Shown: positions 9,793 through 19,516, numbered from the stretch's first letter. The stretch: DNA of 55,794 nucleotides from Paludibacter jiangxiensis (GCA_945870155.1 CAMBSB010000015.1:1-55794); one strand, 5' to 3'. Notes: a model not told the origin generated them from the letters alone. Translations and numbers: made by a program.

Positions 9793-9831
9793 AGAGAGAT
9801 AAGTTATTTATAACTTGTCTCTCTTTTTTTT
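9793..9831 (+). terminator. Terminator after tRNA-Leu
   Basis: A long hairpin formed by AGAGAGATAAGTTAT and ATAACTTGTCTCTCT (one mismatch), followed by eight T residues. It separates the tRNA transcript from the CRISPR array, which starts about 30 nt later. Confidence 0.88.
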
Positions 9832-9862
9832 GCAATAATTAAAAAATATGTTTACGCTTACG

Positions 9863-9930
9863 GTTGTGATTTGCTTTGACTACGTCGATTTTCAATTCAA
9901 AAAAATTGTATCTTTGACTTGATAAACAAC
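9863..9930 (+). repeat. Degenerate first CRISPR repeat with 21-nt insertion
   Basis: The unit is 68 nt rather than 47. Bases 1-15 of the repeat are intact, then about 21 extra nt follow (starting GACTACGTCG), then the remainder of the repeat. No crRNA needs the tracrRNA-pairing half of this first repeat, so the change may be neutral for crRNAs, but it moves the -33 TTG away from the TATCTTTG box. Confidence 0.9.
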
Positions 9931-12621
9931 TTATTTCAAAGAACATCTTTATAGTGCTAGTTGTGATTTGCTTTCAAAAAATTGTATCTTTGACTTGATA
10001 AACAACGTATTTCAAAGCATTCAAAGCAGCCGTGCAGTTGTGATTTGCTTTCAAAAAATTGTATCTTTGACTTGATAAACAACGGACAGGAAGAAAAGCA
10101 CCTTATAGCATTTGTTGTGATTTGCTTTCAAAAAATTGTATCTTTGACTTGATAAACAACGCGAAGTTGTAAGTTAGGGAGGTAGTAGTAGTTGTGATTT
10201 GCTTTCAAAAAATTGTATCTTTGACTTGATAAACAACTAGTATCATATTTCATTCATTACCTCGATAGTTGTGATTTGCTTTCAAAAAATTGTATCTTTG
10301 ACTTGATAAACAACTTACTTGGTGCAGGAGCTCCAGAGCCAATAGTTGTGATTTGCTTTCAAAAAATTGTATCTTTGACTTGATAAACAACAATGGAAAC
10401 GATGGCAAAAGCAAAGGAATAGTTGTGATTTGCTTTCAAAAAATTGTATCTTTGACTTGATAAACAACTTTGGTGGATTGGGCTTGTATGTTTCGGTTGT
10501 TGTGATTTGCTTTCAAAAAATTGTATCTTTGACTTGATAAACAACAAAAACAAGATCCATACCTTTCAGATTTCCGTTGTGATTTGCTTTCAAAAAATTG
10601 TATCTTTGACTTGATAAACAACGCACATGCGAGGGTAGCCCGTAGGGAGACGTTGTGATTTGCTTTCAAAAAATTGTATCTTTGACTTGATAAACAACAA
10701 CCAATTGTTAGACCACTTTCGGAGCTTTGTTGTGATTTGCTTTCAAAAAATTGTATCTTTGACTTGATAAACAACGCCTCGTACAAGTCTGCCAAATTCA
10801 TTCCGTTGTGATTTGCTTTCAAAAAATTGTATCTTTGACTTGATAAACAACAAACCGCAACAAAACAACATGAAGTACAACGTTGTGATTTGCTTTCAAA
10901 AAATTGTATCTTTGACTTGATAAACAACCATGCGCTGAACTACAGCGCATGGGGTTTAGTTGTGATTTGCTTTCAAAAAATTGTATCTTTGACTTGATAA
11001 ACAACTTCGCGCAAAGTATTTAGATCCGGGACTTTGTTGTGATTTGCTTTCAAAAAATTGTATCTTTGACTTGATAAACAACTACTTCACCTGTACTTCT
11101 ATATCAGTCATTGTTGTGATTTGCTTTCAAAAAATTGTATCTTTGACTTGATAAACAACAAAAAGTCGTACTTCCAATTATAGGAAACCGTTGTGATTTG
11201 CTTTCAAAAAATTGTATCTTTGACTTGATAAACAACTATCAAGGGGATATTCATTAGTTGCGTCTCGTTGTGATTTGCTTTCAAAAAATTGTATCTTTGA
11301 CTTGATAAACAACTTCCATAATTCTTTAAATTCGGGATCGTTTGTTGTGATTTGCTTTCAAAAAATTGTATCTTTGACTTGATAAACAACATAATCACAA
11401 AATGAAAAAAGAAAAAACACGTTGTGATTTGCTTTCAAAAAATTGTATCTTTGACTTGATAAACAACAAGATATGAATTCTAAAATTGGGGCTGGTGGTT
11501 GTGATTTGCTTTCAAAAAATTGTATCTTTGACTTGATAAACAACGCCTACACCATGATGCTTGAGTTCCCAAGCGTTGTGATTTGCTTTCAAAAAATTGT
11601 ATCTTTGACTTGATAAACAACTTCTGTAATATAGACCCTTTATTGCAACATGTTGTGATTTGCTTTCAAAAAATTGTATCTTTGACTTGATAAACAACGT
11701 TATTCATTACCTACAGCCACATCAACCCGTTGTGATTTGCTTTCAAAAAATTGTATCTTTGACTTGATAAACAACAATGAAAGGATTGCGTTCCGTAACT
11801 TATTCGTTGTGATTTGCTTTCAAAAAATTGTATCTTTGACTTGATAAACAACGGTACAGGTACATGATTATCGAAGGATGTAGTTGTGATTTGCTTTCAA
11901 AAAATTGTATCTTTGACTTGATAAACAACATAAAGACATTAAAGAAGGTTTAAGCATTCGTTGTGATTTGCTTTCAAAAAATTGTATCTTTGACTTGATA
12001 AACAACTGGTAGTGATGTATATTTTTGGCGATTGGTGTTGTGATTTGCTTTCAAAAAATTGTATCTTTGACTTGATAAACAACTCAGAATTTGATGAATT
12101 AGATGAAGTTGTAGTTGTGATTTGCTTTCAAAAAATTGTATCTTTGACTTGATAAACAACATATTATTATTAAAGCGATTGAAAGTTTTAGTTGTGATTT
12201 GCTTTCAAAAAATTGTATCTTTGACTTGATAAACAACCGTTCAATGGTGGAGTTGATTTTAGTCTGTGTTGTGATTTGCTTTCAAAAAATTGTATCTTTG
12301 ACTTGATAAACAACCAGTAAAATAGGTTTCAATTGCCTTTATGGTTGTGATTTGCTTTCAAAAAATTGTATCTTTGACTTGATAAACAACCCCATTTTGG
12401 TAAAAAACAGAACTCTATGGGTTGTGATTTGCTTTCAAAAAATTGTATCTTTGACTTGATAAACAACTTATTGTCCAAATTTTTTTTCATGCGGAGCGTT
12501 GTGATTTGCTTTCAAAAAATTGTATCTTTGACTTGATAAACAACTTCCGAATTTAAGATCTTCTAAACATTCTCGTTGTGATTTGCTTTCAAAAAATTGT
12601 ATCTTTGACTTGATAAACAAC
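9863..12621 (+). CRISPR. Type II-C CRISPR array, 36 repeats and 35 spacers
   Basis: The 47-nt repeat starts GTTGTGATTTGCTTTC, has TTGTATCTTTGACTTG in the middle and ends GATAAACAAC. Repeats 2 to 36 (first at 9960, last at 12575-12621) look identical. Repeat 1 (9863-9930) is split by about 21 nt after base 15 but otherwise matches. Spacers are 30 nt except four of 29 nt (numbers 1, 10, 12 and 32). The 5' part of the repeat pairs with the tracrRNA anti-repeat, so crRNAs are read on the plus strand, toward the converging cas genes. Inside each repeat TTG at bases 2-4 and TATCTTTG at 26-33 form a likely promoter. The odd repeat at the 5' end suggests that new spacers enter at the right, cas2-proximal end. 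Confidence 0.99.
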
Positions 12622-12700
12622 ACGATATATGTAATGTATAGTCAGTCAGCTATTTATGGTAACATTTAAAATTAAAAAATCGGTTGTTTATTCAAATAAA

Positions 12701-12725
12701 ATCCCGCCTTGCGTGCGGGATTTTT
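12701..12725. terminator. Terminator between the CRISPR array and the cas operon
   Basis: Arms ATCCCGC (12701-12707) and GCGGGAT (12715-12721) with a 7-nt loop and a following T run; on the minus strand the exit is also T-rich. It lies where rightward array transcription meets the leftward cas operon and can stop both. Confidence 0.85.
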
Positions 12726-12734
12726 GTTTCTATC

Positions 12735-12770
12735 AACTTTTCCAAAGTTTCTTTATACTTTGGAAAAGTT
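12735..12770. repeat. REP-like palindrome, array-cas2 gap
   Basis: Perfect 14-bp inverted repeat: AACTTTTCCAAAGT (12735-12748) and ACTTTGGAAAAGTT (12757-12770), 8-nt loop. First of five related palindromes in the cas region. Confidence 0.9.
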
Positions 12771-12850
12771 TGGTTTTTGTAAAAGTAAAGATTTATTTTT
12801 TGCAAAGTTTTAGCTGCAAAAGTTTGTTTAATACAGCAAAGCTAATTTAT

Positions 12851-13234
<384 letters not shown>

Positions 13235-14152
13235 TTAAATAAATCCCGGATAAGCAATTTTCCGGCTCTCGCCTAAGTAACATTTTGCTAGCGAAGCAGT
13301 TGTATATCCAACGGCTATCATGAGCGGACTTCGCTGATTATTAATATTGACATCCAAAACCGGTATGCTTAGTAACCGGGCTTTTATTGGTTTCGATAAT
13401 TCAGATAAATCTTCGCCACTTTCCATTATTTCCACTACCAGTTTATCTACAAATGGCCTATAGGGTTCCATAATGTCATCGGCCAAACAGTATGCGTTAT
13501 AACGGTTATGATGGTGAATTCCCAATGTTGGCAATAAACCACTTGCCACCAACGAGCGGGCAACTACTGCGCGAAGTATTGCGTAACCATAATTCAGTAA
13601 GTTGTTTGGAGGAACTCCTTCACGCCCTCTTCTGAAATCAGGAATGTCAGGAAACATATTTGCCCAATAATAGGCTGCTGCACGTGCTTCAATGTTATCT
13701 GTATCGCCACTTTTTACAGCGTCTACCCAAGCGAACATGTTTTTGACAACTACTTTGCGGGTTTTGTGTAAAACATAAGCCTGATTTTCTATTTTGCTTT
13801 GAATAGTTTGTTGCCAAAGTTGTTTGGTGAGTGGAAGTGATGCATCAATTTGAGCCTGAAAACGTTCGCTCTGTGTGGTGTTTCCACTTAGCGGAAGCAT
13901 CAGCCCTACCGGCATTCGACTGCTATCACAGGTAATTACAGCAGCATTATTTGCCAGTAAAGCTTCCAATAGACCGTGGGTGATCGTAATTTGTTTATGG
14001 TCGAGCACTACCACTCCAATGTCTTCGATAGGGATTGTGTTATTTCCAGCCCGATCTTCCATGCCATTACCATCGGGCAAATGAATAACCAACTGCGAAT
14101 TTCGCATACTCAAATAAGCCGGGTTTCCAAAATAAAGCGTGCGTTTAATCAT
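13235..14152 (-). CDS. cas1: CRISPR-associated endonuclease Cas1 (type II)
   Basis: This 305-residue integrase inserts new spacers into the array with Cas2. The metal-binding residues of the family are visible: Glu155 in NIEARAAAYYW, His214 in LGIHHHNRYNAY and Glu229 in DDIMEPYRPFVDK. The opening MIKRTLYFGNPAYLS and the overall pattern are those of the subtype II (NMENI) Cas1. Length is normal, with no frameshift. It lies downstream of the RAYT gene and upstream of cas2; no cas4 or csn2 is present, which fits subtype II-C. Confidence 0.98.
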   Translation of the reverse strand: MIKRTLYFGNPAYLSMRNSQLVIHLPDGNGMEDRAGNNTIPIEDIGVVVLDHKQITITHGLLEALLANNAAVITCDSSRMPVGLMLPLSGNTTQSERFQAQIDASLPLTKQLWQQTIQSKIENQAYVLHKTRKVVVKNMFAWVDAVKSGDTDNIEARAAAYYWANMFPDIPDFRRGREGVPPNNLLNYGYAILRAVVARSLVASGLLPTLGIHHHNRYNAYCLADDIMEPYRPFVDKLVVEIMESGEDLSELSKPIKARLLSIPVLDVNINNQRSPLMIAVGYTTASLAKCYLGESRKIAYPGFI

Positions 14153-14176
14153 AGCGACAAGTATTATGGTTTTCCT

Positions 14177-14210
14177 TACTTTTCCAAAGTTTCTTTTGAC
14201 TTTGGAAAAG
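14177..14210. repeat. REP-like palindrome, cas1-RAYT gap
   Basis: ACTTTTCCAAAGT (14177-14189) and ACTTTGGAAAAGT (14198-14210), 13-bp stem, 8-nt loop. Same stem sequence as the array-cas2 copy. Confidence 0.9.
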
Positions 14211-14223
14211 TTAAGCTAGGAAA

Positions 14224-14880
14224 TTAGGGTGCTTCCAGTTCGGTTGATTGATTAAATTTATCAAGGTTTTGTTTATGAAAATCTACGAAATGCTCCTTAG
14301 ATTTGAATACTGCTAATAGTTTATTTACGTCTATAACTTCACTCCTGCGTTCTGAGATTTCGCAATACGAAGTATAACTCCAATCGGTATATCGATTACA
14401 AAAACCATGATGCACAGGATTGCGGTGTGTATAAACAACTGCATTCAAGAAATACTCCTTATCAAGTATTACTTCCCGCCTAAAATTCTTAATAAACAAA
14501 GACCCCATGCGTTTATACATTCGGTTGAACGATTGAGTGTAACTACTAAATAAATTGGAGAATTGCTTCGAAAGATATTTTTCAATATCGCCATCACTAA
14601 CATTTACCTCCTCCCTAACTTTCCCAAAGTCGAAAGAAACTTTGGGAAAGTTGTATTTATTTCTAATCAACTCTTCGATAACTTCTTTACGCCGAATCCG
14701 TACTACCAAATGGAAATGATTGGGCAGCAAACAGTATGCATAGGTTTCGGCAATGGGAGCTATATACAGTTTATATTTATCGAGGAAAAAACGATAATTC
14801 TCATCCTCGCTAAATATATTCTCAAACCCATTGGCGTGATTGAAGATATGATAGCTCAGGTTTGGAATCAATTTTTCCAT
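14224..14880 (-). CDS. REP-associated tyrosine transposase (Y1/HUH) inside the cas operon
   Basis: This 218-residue protein looks like the RAYT branch of the IS200-type transposases, single-strand endonucleases that act on REP hairpins. The HUH motif is His55-Phe-His57 in LLPNHFHLVV, preceded by YHIFNHANGFENIF. The probable nucleophile is Tyr114 in SSYTQSFNRMYKRMGSLF. Residues 77-88 (NFPKVSFDFGKV) are encoded exactly by one of the local palindromes. It lies between cas9 and cas1 in the same direction, with 60-71 nt gaps that also hold palindromes, so it is likely co-transcribed. No terminal inverted repeats or target duplications mark it as a separate insertion. It may be a resident REP element or a domesticated gene. 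Confidence 0.85.
   Translation of the reverse strand: MEKLIPNLSYHIFNHANGFENIFSEDENYRFFLDKYKLYIAPIAETYAYCLLPNHFHLVVRIRRKEVIEELIRNKYNFPKVSFDFGKVREEVNVSDGDIEKYLSKQFSNLFSSYTQSFNRMYKRMGSLFIKNFRREVILDKEYFLNAVVYTHRNPVHHGFCNRYTDWSYTSYCEISERRSEVIDVNKLLAVFKSKEHFVDFHKQNLDKFNQSTELEAP
14617..14652. repeat. REP-like palindrome inside the RAYT coding sequence
   Basis: AACTTTCCCAAAGT (14617-14630) and ACTTTGGGAAAGTT (14639-14652), perfect 14-bp stem, 8-nt loop. It is 36 nt, exactly 12 codons (residues 77-88), so the reading frame is kept. Confidence 0.92.
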
Positions 14881-14900
14881 AGCTGTTTTGGTTTGGTAAC

Positions 14901-14929
14901 CTTTTCCAAAGTTTAGACCTTTGGAAAAG
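14901..14929. repeat. REP-like palindrome, RAYT-cas9 gap
   Basis: CTTTTCCAAAG (14901-14911) and CTTTGGAAAAG (14919-14929), 11-bp stem, 7-nt loop. It is the shortest of the five and has a different loop. Confidence 0.85.
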
Positions 14930-14940
14930 ATATTGATTGA

Positions 14941-17900
14941 TTAAATTGATATATTTCCCAAACGATCAACTTTAAGTTTTATGCAAACTTGTTTTATCAT
15001 TTGTCCATTCCAAGCCCTTTCTGATTTATTATTTGAACCTAACTCGATATTTTTCAACATGGGAGTTGCAATTTGACAAGGTATAAAGTGGCATTCCCCT
15101 TCAGTACAACTTATCATTTTATAAACATTTTTATAGCTTTTATTAATGTCATTTTTACGTTCAAATAATAACTCGTCTTCAGTTGGTACATACACCAAAT
15201 CATTAGGAGACAAGTGAAATAAAAGTTTATCACCATTATCATTCGTTTCTGGAACTTCGGACAAACCTAATTTCAACCTTTCAATAACGATGTTAAGTTG
15301 AATTGTTTCATAACTACGTTTTCCATTCTCGTCTGCATAGATTGCAAAGAATAAGTTTGTTCCCTTTGCGGCTTCTACATATTTATCTTTCTTATTTCCA
15401 GTACTTCCTACATTAAACTTGTTTCCTTTTGGTTCATAAGTTCTAACTTTTATAATAGGTTGATGAAACTTGCCATTGTTTAATGCAACCATGTTTTTAT
15501 TCATATCGTCTATACCTTCGGGTGAAAATGCAAGCTCAGGTTGGTCGTTGTAGTTAGCTAAATGGTTAAGTAGAATTTTCTGTATTCCTGTGTCTGTAAT
15601 ACTTTCTATCTTTTTTGTTCCAAATGTCGTGTCTAAATTCACTCTTGATGCGACAAGTACTTCTTTATCGTTGCTGAAATAATAAAGTTCTACTTTTGTA
15701 ATATCATTTCCAAGCCACTTGTTTTCTTGGTCTGCAAAGAATTTTTGAATTTTCTTCTTATCAAGACCTTCGTTAATCAGTTGTTTGATTTTTGTCTTCA
15801 AGCCTTTATCAACAATCATTTCCCATTGGTCAATTGCAACTGATAGAGTCACTGACTTTTTAAATCGCAAATTTACTATACCTGCAACAGTTTCTTTATG
15901 TAGAGGTTTCCGGATTGCCCAGCTGTCACCTTTTTCTTGAGTTTTAGTTACTTTTTTGCCATTTTCAATTACCTGATACTTATTTACTGTTTTATTTATT
16001 ACTCTCAGGTTTTGCTTAAAGCTTACTACAATATTTTCAAGTGCTACTTGTGAGTCTTCGGTAAATGAATCCCATGGTTTATAAAATTGCCATTTGTAGT
16101 TGCCTTTATCATCAGTTTTTGATTTGTAACAAAGCTTGTTTTTTAAATCATATCTACTGACTTTTGATGATGCTTTGGCAGATTCATTGTTTAGATAATT
16201 GATATGGCTTCGTGTAGCACAAGCAATTACCAACGCATCCATAGCATGATGTCGATGGTCAATACGTTTTTTGTTAAACCCTTTTTGTAGTTCAAGAGGC
16301 ATTTCTGTTTGGAATACTCTTTTGCCATCTTTATTTGTCCATTGTCCAAAGTTGTTGGATTTAGTAATTTCGTTCATTCGCTCAAAACGTGGAGTTACAA
16401 TTCTATTCCACACATCATTCAATCCCCAATCTTGTTTTAGAATTGTTGTTACACCACCGGTACATGAAATTACATTTTTGGATGTTGATTCCAGTTCGCC
16501 TTCTTCCCGAACTATGTTAGATAATAGTCCTTTAACAACTTTACTGATATATCGGGTGTCATTCAATTGTCTTTCGACAAAAGCTTCGGGAATATCTTCC
16601 ATTAAAAGTTTTTTCATTTTTCCGCGACTTTTCCCGTAATATTGCTTTACAAAATCTTCGTACTGACCAACAGTGAAAATCTTGGCAGATTTGCCATAGC
16701 TTAATTCAATGATTCTACCTTCATTATTTTTGATAAACTCATAACCTAGTGCATTGTCTTTTTCTTTATTTACGGCAGCTTCACAAATGACTTTGTTGCT
16801 GAATGAGTCATCAAAATACCGTGATTGAGGTATAACGTGTTCAATTTCATATGCTGAAGTGAAAAGTTTCCCCAGAGGAATCATTTCGCCTGTATATGGT
16901 GACCGATATTTTTGTTCCAACCATAATTTGTAACGTATAAGGTCTGACTTAGATGGTTGGCTCTGTTTTACTATTTTAGAGATTTCTTCAGGTATTTCAA
17001 TACCCGAATTTAATACCCCATCTTCGTAAATCTTCAGAATTTCCTGTTGGCTCGGTGAATAAGGACGTACATTTTCTACATCACTATGATTAATTAGTTC
17101 CGCCAATAGATATTTAATACGCAAATTTGAATTCTCATTTTCGGTAATCTGGGCTGTCATTGTCTTGCGTTTATCAGCCGGATTTTTCATTTCGCGTCCT
17201 AATTCAATATGTATTTCGGAAAAATCTCCATAGTATTTCCAAATATCTTTAACCGTTCGTAATGTCTCAGTTATTACCTGTTCTACAATAGGATTTCGAA
17301 GAGAGTGTTGTTTGAATGTTTGAAGATAAGCCTCTAAGTCTTCTGGCGTATTCCATTTTGATATATCACTTGACTCGGAATGTCTATCATAAACAATATA
17401 GCTAACCAACCATTCTGGTAAACCTTTAAATTCTGATATATCAAGTAGTTTTATCGCTTTCTCACGTACCCGATTTTGAATAGATTCATCGCATTCTCCT
17501 GTAACTATCTTTTCAATTCTAAGTTTTGTTTTTTCATCTATGTTATCTAGTTTCCAATACTTACCCATACGCATCAATGGAAGGAACTTTTTAATCGCTT
17601 TCTCAGAATATGCACCATATTCTTTCTTGAATGGAGGAAATTTCTTAAATACCTCAACAAAATCATCACCTAAATGATTCTTTACTGCAAATGACTTTAA
17701 TGCTTTCTCAATCTCCAGTTTATCTTCCACCGAATAAAGTAGATGCCATAATTGAATTTCTGTTTCGTTATCTAAAAAGTTTTCAGGTACATTGCTTACT
17801 TTGTTCAGACGATTCAGAAATTGAGCTCTGGTTTCATTACATGGATATTCTTTATCTTCAACATAATTCCACCTGTGTGATAGTTTATCTTCACCTTTTT

Positions 17901-19413
17901 TCTTTTTAATTTTGAAATAGGATGATAGCAAGGTGTCTTGTTTAATTTCTTTCGTTTTATTCAACCAATCAAATAATTCAACATAATCATCCTCGGTTTG
18001 TAAAAACTCATTTGTAACATCTACATCTGTATTTAATTTGCCATTTATATCTTTCTCGCGCTCAATTATTTTTAGGTCTTGAATAAACTTCCATAATCTA
18101 AGCTCCTGATAAAGTGGATGTGATTTAGCAATACACTTGATTGAATCTATTTGTTTCTCTCCGGTTTCTTTATTGATAAAAGTTCGGGTTTCATATTTAC
18201 AGTTGCTTATCAGCGATTTTTTGCTTTTAAGTGGACGTTGATAAAAGATTATATCATTCAAAAACAAATATGTGAAATCTCGATTTGCATTACTATTTCT
18301 GTGTGCTTCGTTATTGCCATAGAGCTCATTAAGGCAAGTGTGGTATAACTCAATATCATTTAATTCTGAATGAAATTCTTTTTGTTTCTCAAGTATTGCT
18401 TTTAGTTCTTGTTTGTAGAATTTACGTTCAATGGTTCGTACAAGTTTACCATTTATTTTCTGTGTAGGGTTTAGTAATAAAGTTTCAAAAATATAGCAAC
18501 CAACTGTTTTATTACTCTTTTCAATATCTGATTCTGTTTTCTTCTTTAATAATGTCCAATCATCCTCCGATGGTGCTCGGAACGAACGCTTTTCTTTTCC
18601 GTCTTTGTCCACCTTTATTGTCCCATCGTTATTCATATCTGTTGAAACAATAAAATCACGTACCTTATCTTTCCAATCAAATAATGGCGTTTTGCTTGAA
18701 CGTCTATATATCCAACCATTCTCTAGAATAATACTGTACCAAATATCTGGCTTACCTTTTTGCGGTTCGTCGGCAGTAACTTCAATCACCTTTAGGGAAT
18801 GGAATTCAACCAATTTATTGGGATTTTCTTCTTCCTCTTCACCACGTAATTGATAATAACCTCTCTTTTGGTTGAAATTTAGTAATAGCCATGCTAATTC
18901 CTCTTTTTCTATCTTGTGTTGTAAAGCCTTTTTTCTTAAATAGTAAATAGTCCAATCGTATGGGATTAGTTTGTTTTCATTAAACAATTGAGGTTGAGTA
19001 ATCTTAAACTCCTCAACCATTTCATTGAATGACGTTTTAAAAATAAAATCAAAGTTTCCAGTTTCGTTCTCTTTCCAAACCAATTTAGGTTCTGTATCTG
19101 ATAAAAATTTACCAAGCTTATTATCAAAATCAATATATTTTTCATAGTGTTTTGGAAGAAACCCCATAATATGTAAAGTCCTATGTAGGCGCTCACGGCG
19201 TAATAAATGCCTTTCACGTAATCTTCGCACTCCTCTGTAACCAGTACGTTCCGCTGTTTGAGAAATTGAATTGCCGTTGTCAAATTTCCCCAAAATATCC
19301 TGACTCATTGGTATTATCCGACTTCCAATACCTAAAATATTTTTTTCACCTTCATTCACCAACGCCCATCCAATACTATTTGTACCTAAATCCAAACCTA
19401 AAATTTTCTTCAT
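14941..19413 (-). CDS. cas9: CRISPR RNA-guided endonuclease Cas9 (type II-C)
   Basis: This 1490-residue effector cuts DNA matching the crRNA spacer with the help of tracrRNA. RuvC-I is ILGLDLGTNSIGW with Asp8. The arginine-rich bridge helix is RTGYRGVRRLRERHLLRR (about residues 57-75). RuvC-II is IHIELGREMKNP with Glu737, HNH is EIEHVIPQSRYFDD with His859, and RuvC-III is HRHHAMDALVIA with His1056 and Asp1059. All catalytic residues are present and the frame is open throughout, so the enzyme looks active. It is large for II-C; the extra length is mainly in the recognition lobe (about 100-690) and the C-terminal region. It is the first gene of the leftward operon. I cannot read the PAM from the sequence. 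Confidence 0.99.
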   Translation of the reverse strand: MKKILGLDLGTNSIGWALVNEGEKNILGIGSRIIPMSQDILGKFDNGNSISQTAERTGYRGVRRLRERHLLRRERLHRTLHIMGFLPKHYEKYIDFDNKLGKFLSDTEPKLVWKENETGNFDFIFKTSFNEMVEEFKITQPQLFNENKLIPYDWTIYYLRKKALQHKIEKEELAWLLLNFNQKRGYYQLRGEEEEENPNKLVEFHSLKVIEVTADEPQKGKPDIWYSIILENGWIYRRSSKTPLFDWKDKVRDFIVSTDMNNDGTIKVDKDGKEKRSFRAPSEDDWTLLKKKTESDIEKSNKTVGCYIFETLLLNPTQKINGKLVRTIERKFYKQELKAILEKQKEFHSELNDIELYHTCLNELYGNNEAHRNSNANRDFTYLFLNDIIFYQRPLKSKKSLISNCKYETRTFINKETGEKQIDSIKCIAKSHPLYQELRLWKFIQDLKIIEREKDINGKLNTDVDVTNEFLQTEDDYVELFDWLNKTKEIKQDTLLSSYFKIKKKKGEDKLSHRWNYVEDKEYPCNETRAQFLNRLNKVSNVPENFLDNETEIQLWHLLYSVEDKLEIEKALKSFAVKNHLGDDFVEVFKKFPPFKKEYGAYSEKAIKKFLPLMRMGKYWKLDNIDEKTKLRIEKIVTGECDESIQNRVREKAIKLLDISEFKGLPEWLVSYIVYDRHSESSDISKWNTPEDLEAYLQTFKQHSLRNPIVEQVITETLRTVKDIWKYYGDFSEIHIELGREMKNPADKRKTMTAQITENENSNLRIKYLLAELINHSDVENVRPYSPSQQEILKIYEDGVLNSGIEIPEEISKIVKQSQPSKSDLIRYKLWLEQKYRSPYTGEMIPLGKLFTSAYEIEHVIPQSRYFDDSFSNKVICEAAVNKEKDNALGYEFIKNNEGRIIELSYGKSAKIFTVGQYEDFVKQYYGKSRGKMKKLLMEDIPEAFVERQLNDTRYISKVVKGLLSNIVREEGELESTSKNVISCTGGVTTILKQDWGLNDVWNRIVTPRFERMNEITKSNNFGQWTNKDGKRVFQTEMPLELQKGFNKKRIDHRHHAMDALVIACATRSHINYLNNESAKASSKVSRYDLKNKLCYKSKTDDKGNYKWQFYKPWDSFTEDSQVALENIVVSFKQNLRVINKTVNKYQVIENGKKVTKTQEKGDSWAIRKPLHKETVAGIVNLRFKKSVTLSVAIDQWEMIVDKGLKTKIKQLINEGLDKKKIQKFFADQENKWLGNDITKVELYYFSNDKEVLVASRVNLDTTFGTKKIESITDTGIQKILLNHLANYNDQPELAFSPEGIDDMNKNMVALNNGKFHQPIIKVRTYEPKGNKFNVGSTGNKKDKYVEAAKGTNLFFAIYADENGKRSYETIQLNIVIERLKLGLSEVPETNDNGDKLLFHLSPNDLVYVPTEDELLFERKNDINKSYKNVYKMISCTEGECHFIPCQIATPMLKNIELGSNNKSERAWNGQMIKQVCIKLKVDRLGNISI

Positions 19414-19446
19414 AATACCTTATTTTTTAATGGTTAATTTAAGGGG

Positions 19447-19477
19447 TAAAGTTAAAAAGAATAATTTTAATAAACAA
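19447..19477 (-). promoter_or_regulatory. Likely cas9 operon promoter
   Basis: On the minus strand TTG (19477-19475), then 20 nt, then TAACTTTA (19454-19447), one base off TAnnTTTG. Transcription would start about 25-30 nt before the cas9 ATG. It lies back-to-back with the tracrRNA promoter; the two -33 elements are 3 nt apart. Confidence 0.55.
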
Positions 19478-19480
19478 GTG

Positions 19481-19511
19481 TTGTGGTAACTATTTTTTTT
19501 ATTTATCTTTG
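19481..19511 (+). promoter_or_regulatory. tracrRNA promoter
   Basis: TTG (19481-19483), 20 nt, TATCTTTG (19504-19511): a full Bacteroidetes promoter match. The predicted start falls at about 19516-19519, at the first bases of the anti-repeat. Confidence 0.8.
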
Positions 19512-19516
19512 CATTA

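Noticed and set aside
10359-12162. Several minus-strand open frames of 60-160 codons inside the array
   Set aside because: They are built from translated CRISPR repeats and change only with the spacers; no start signals.
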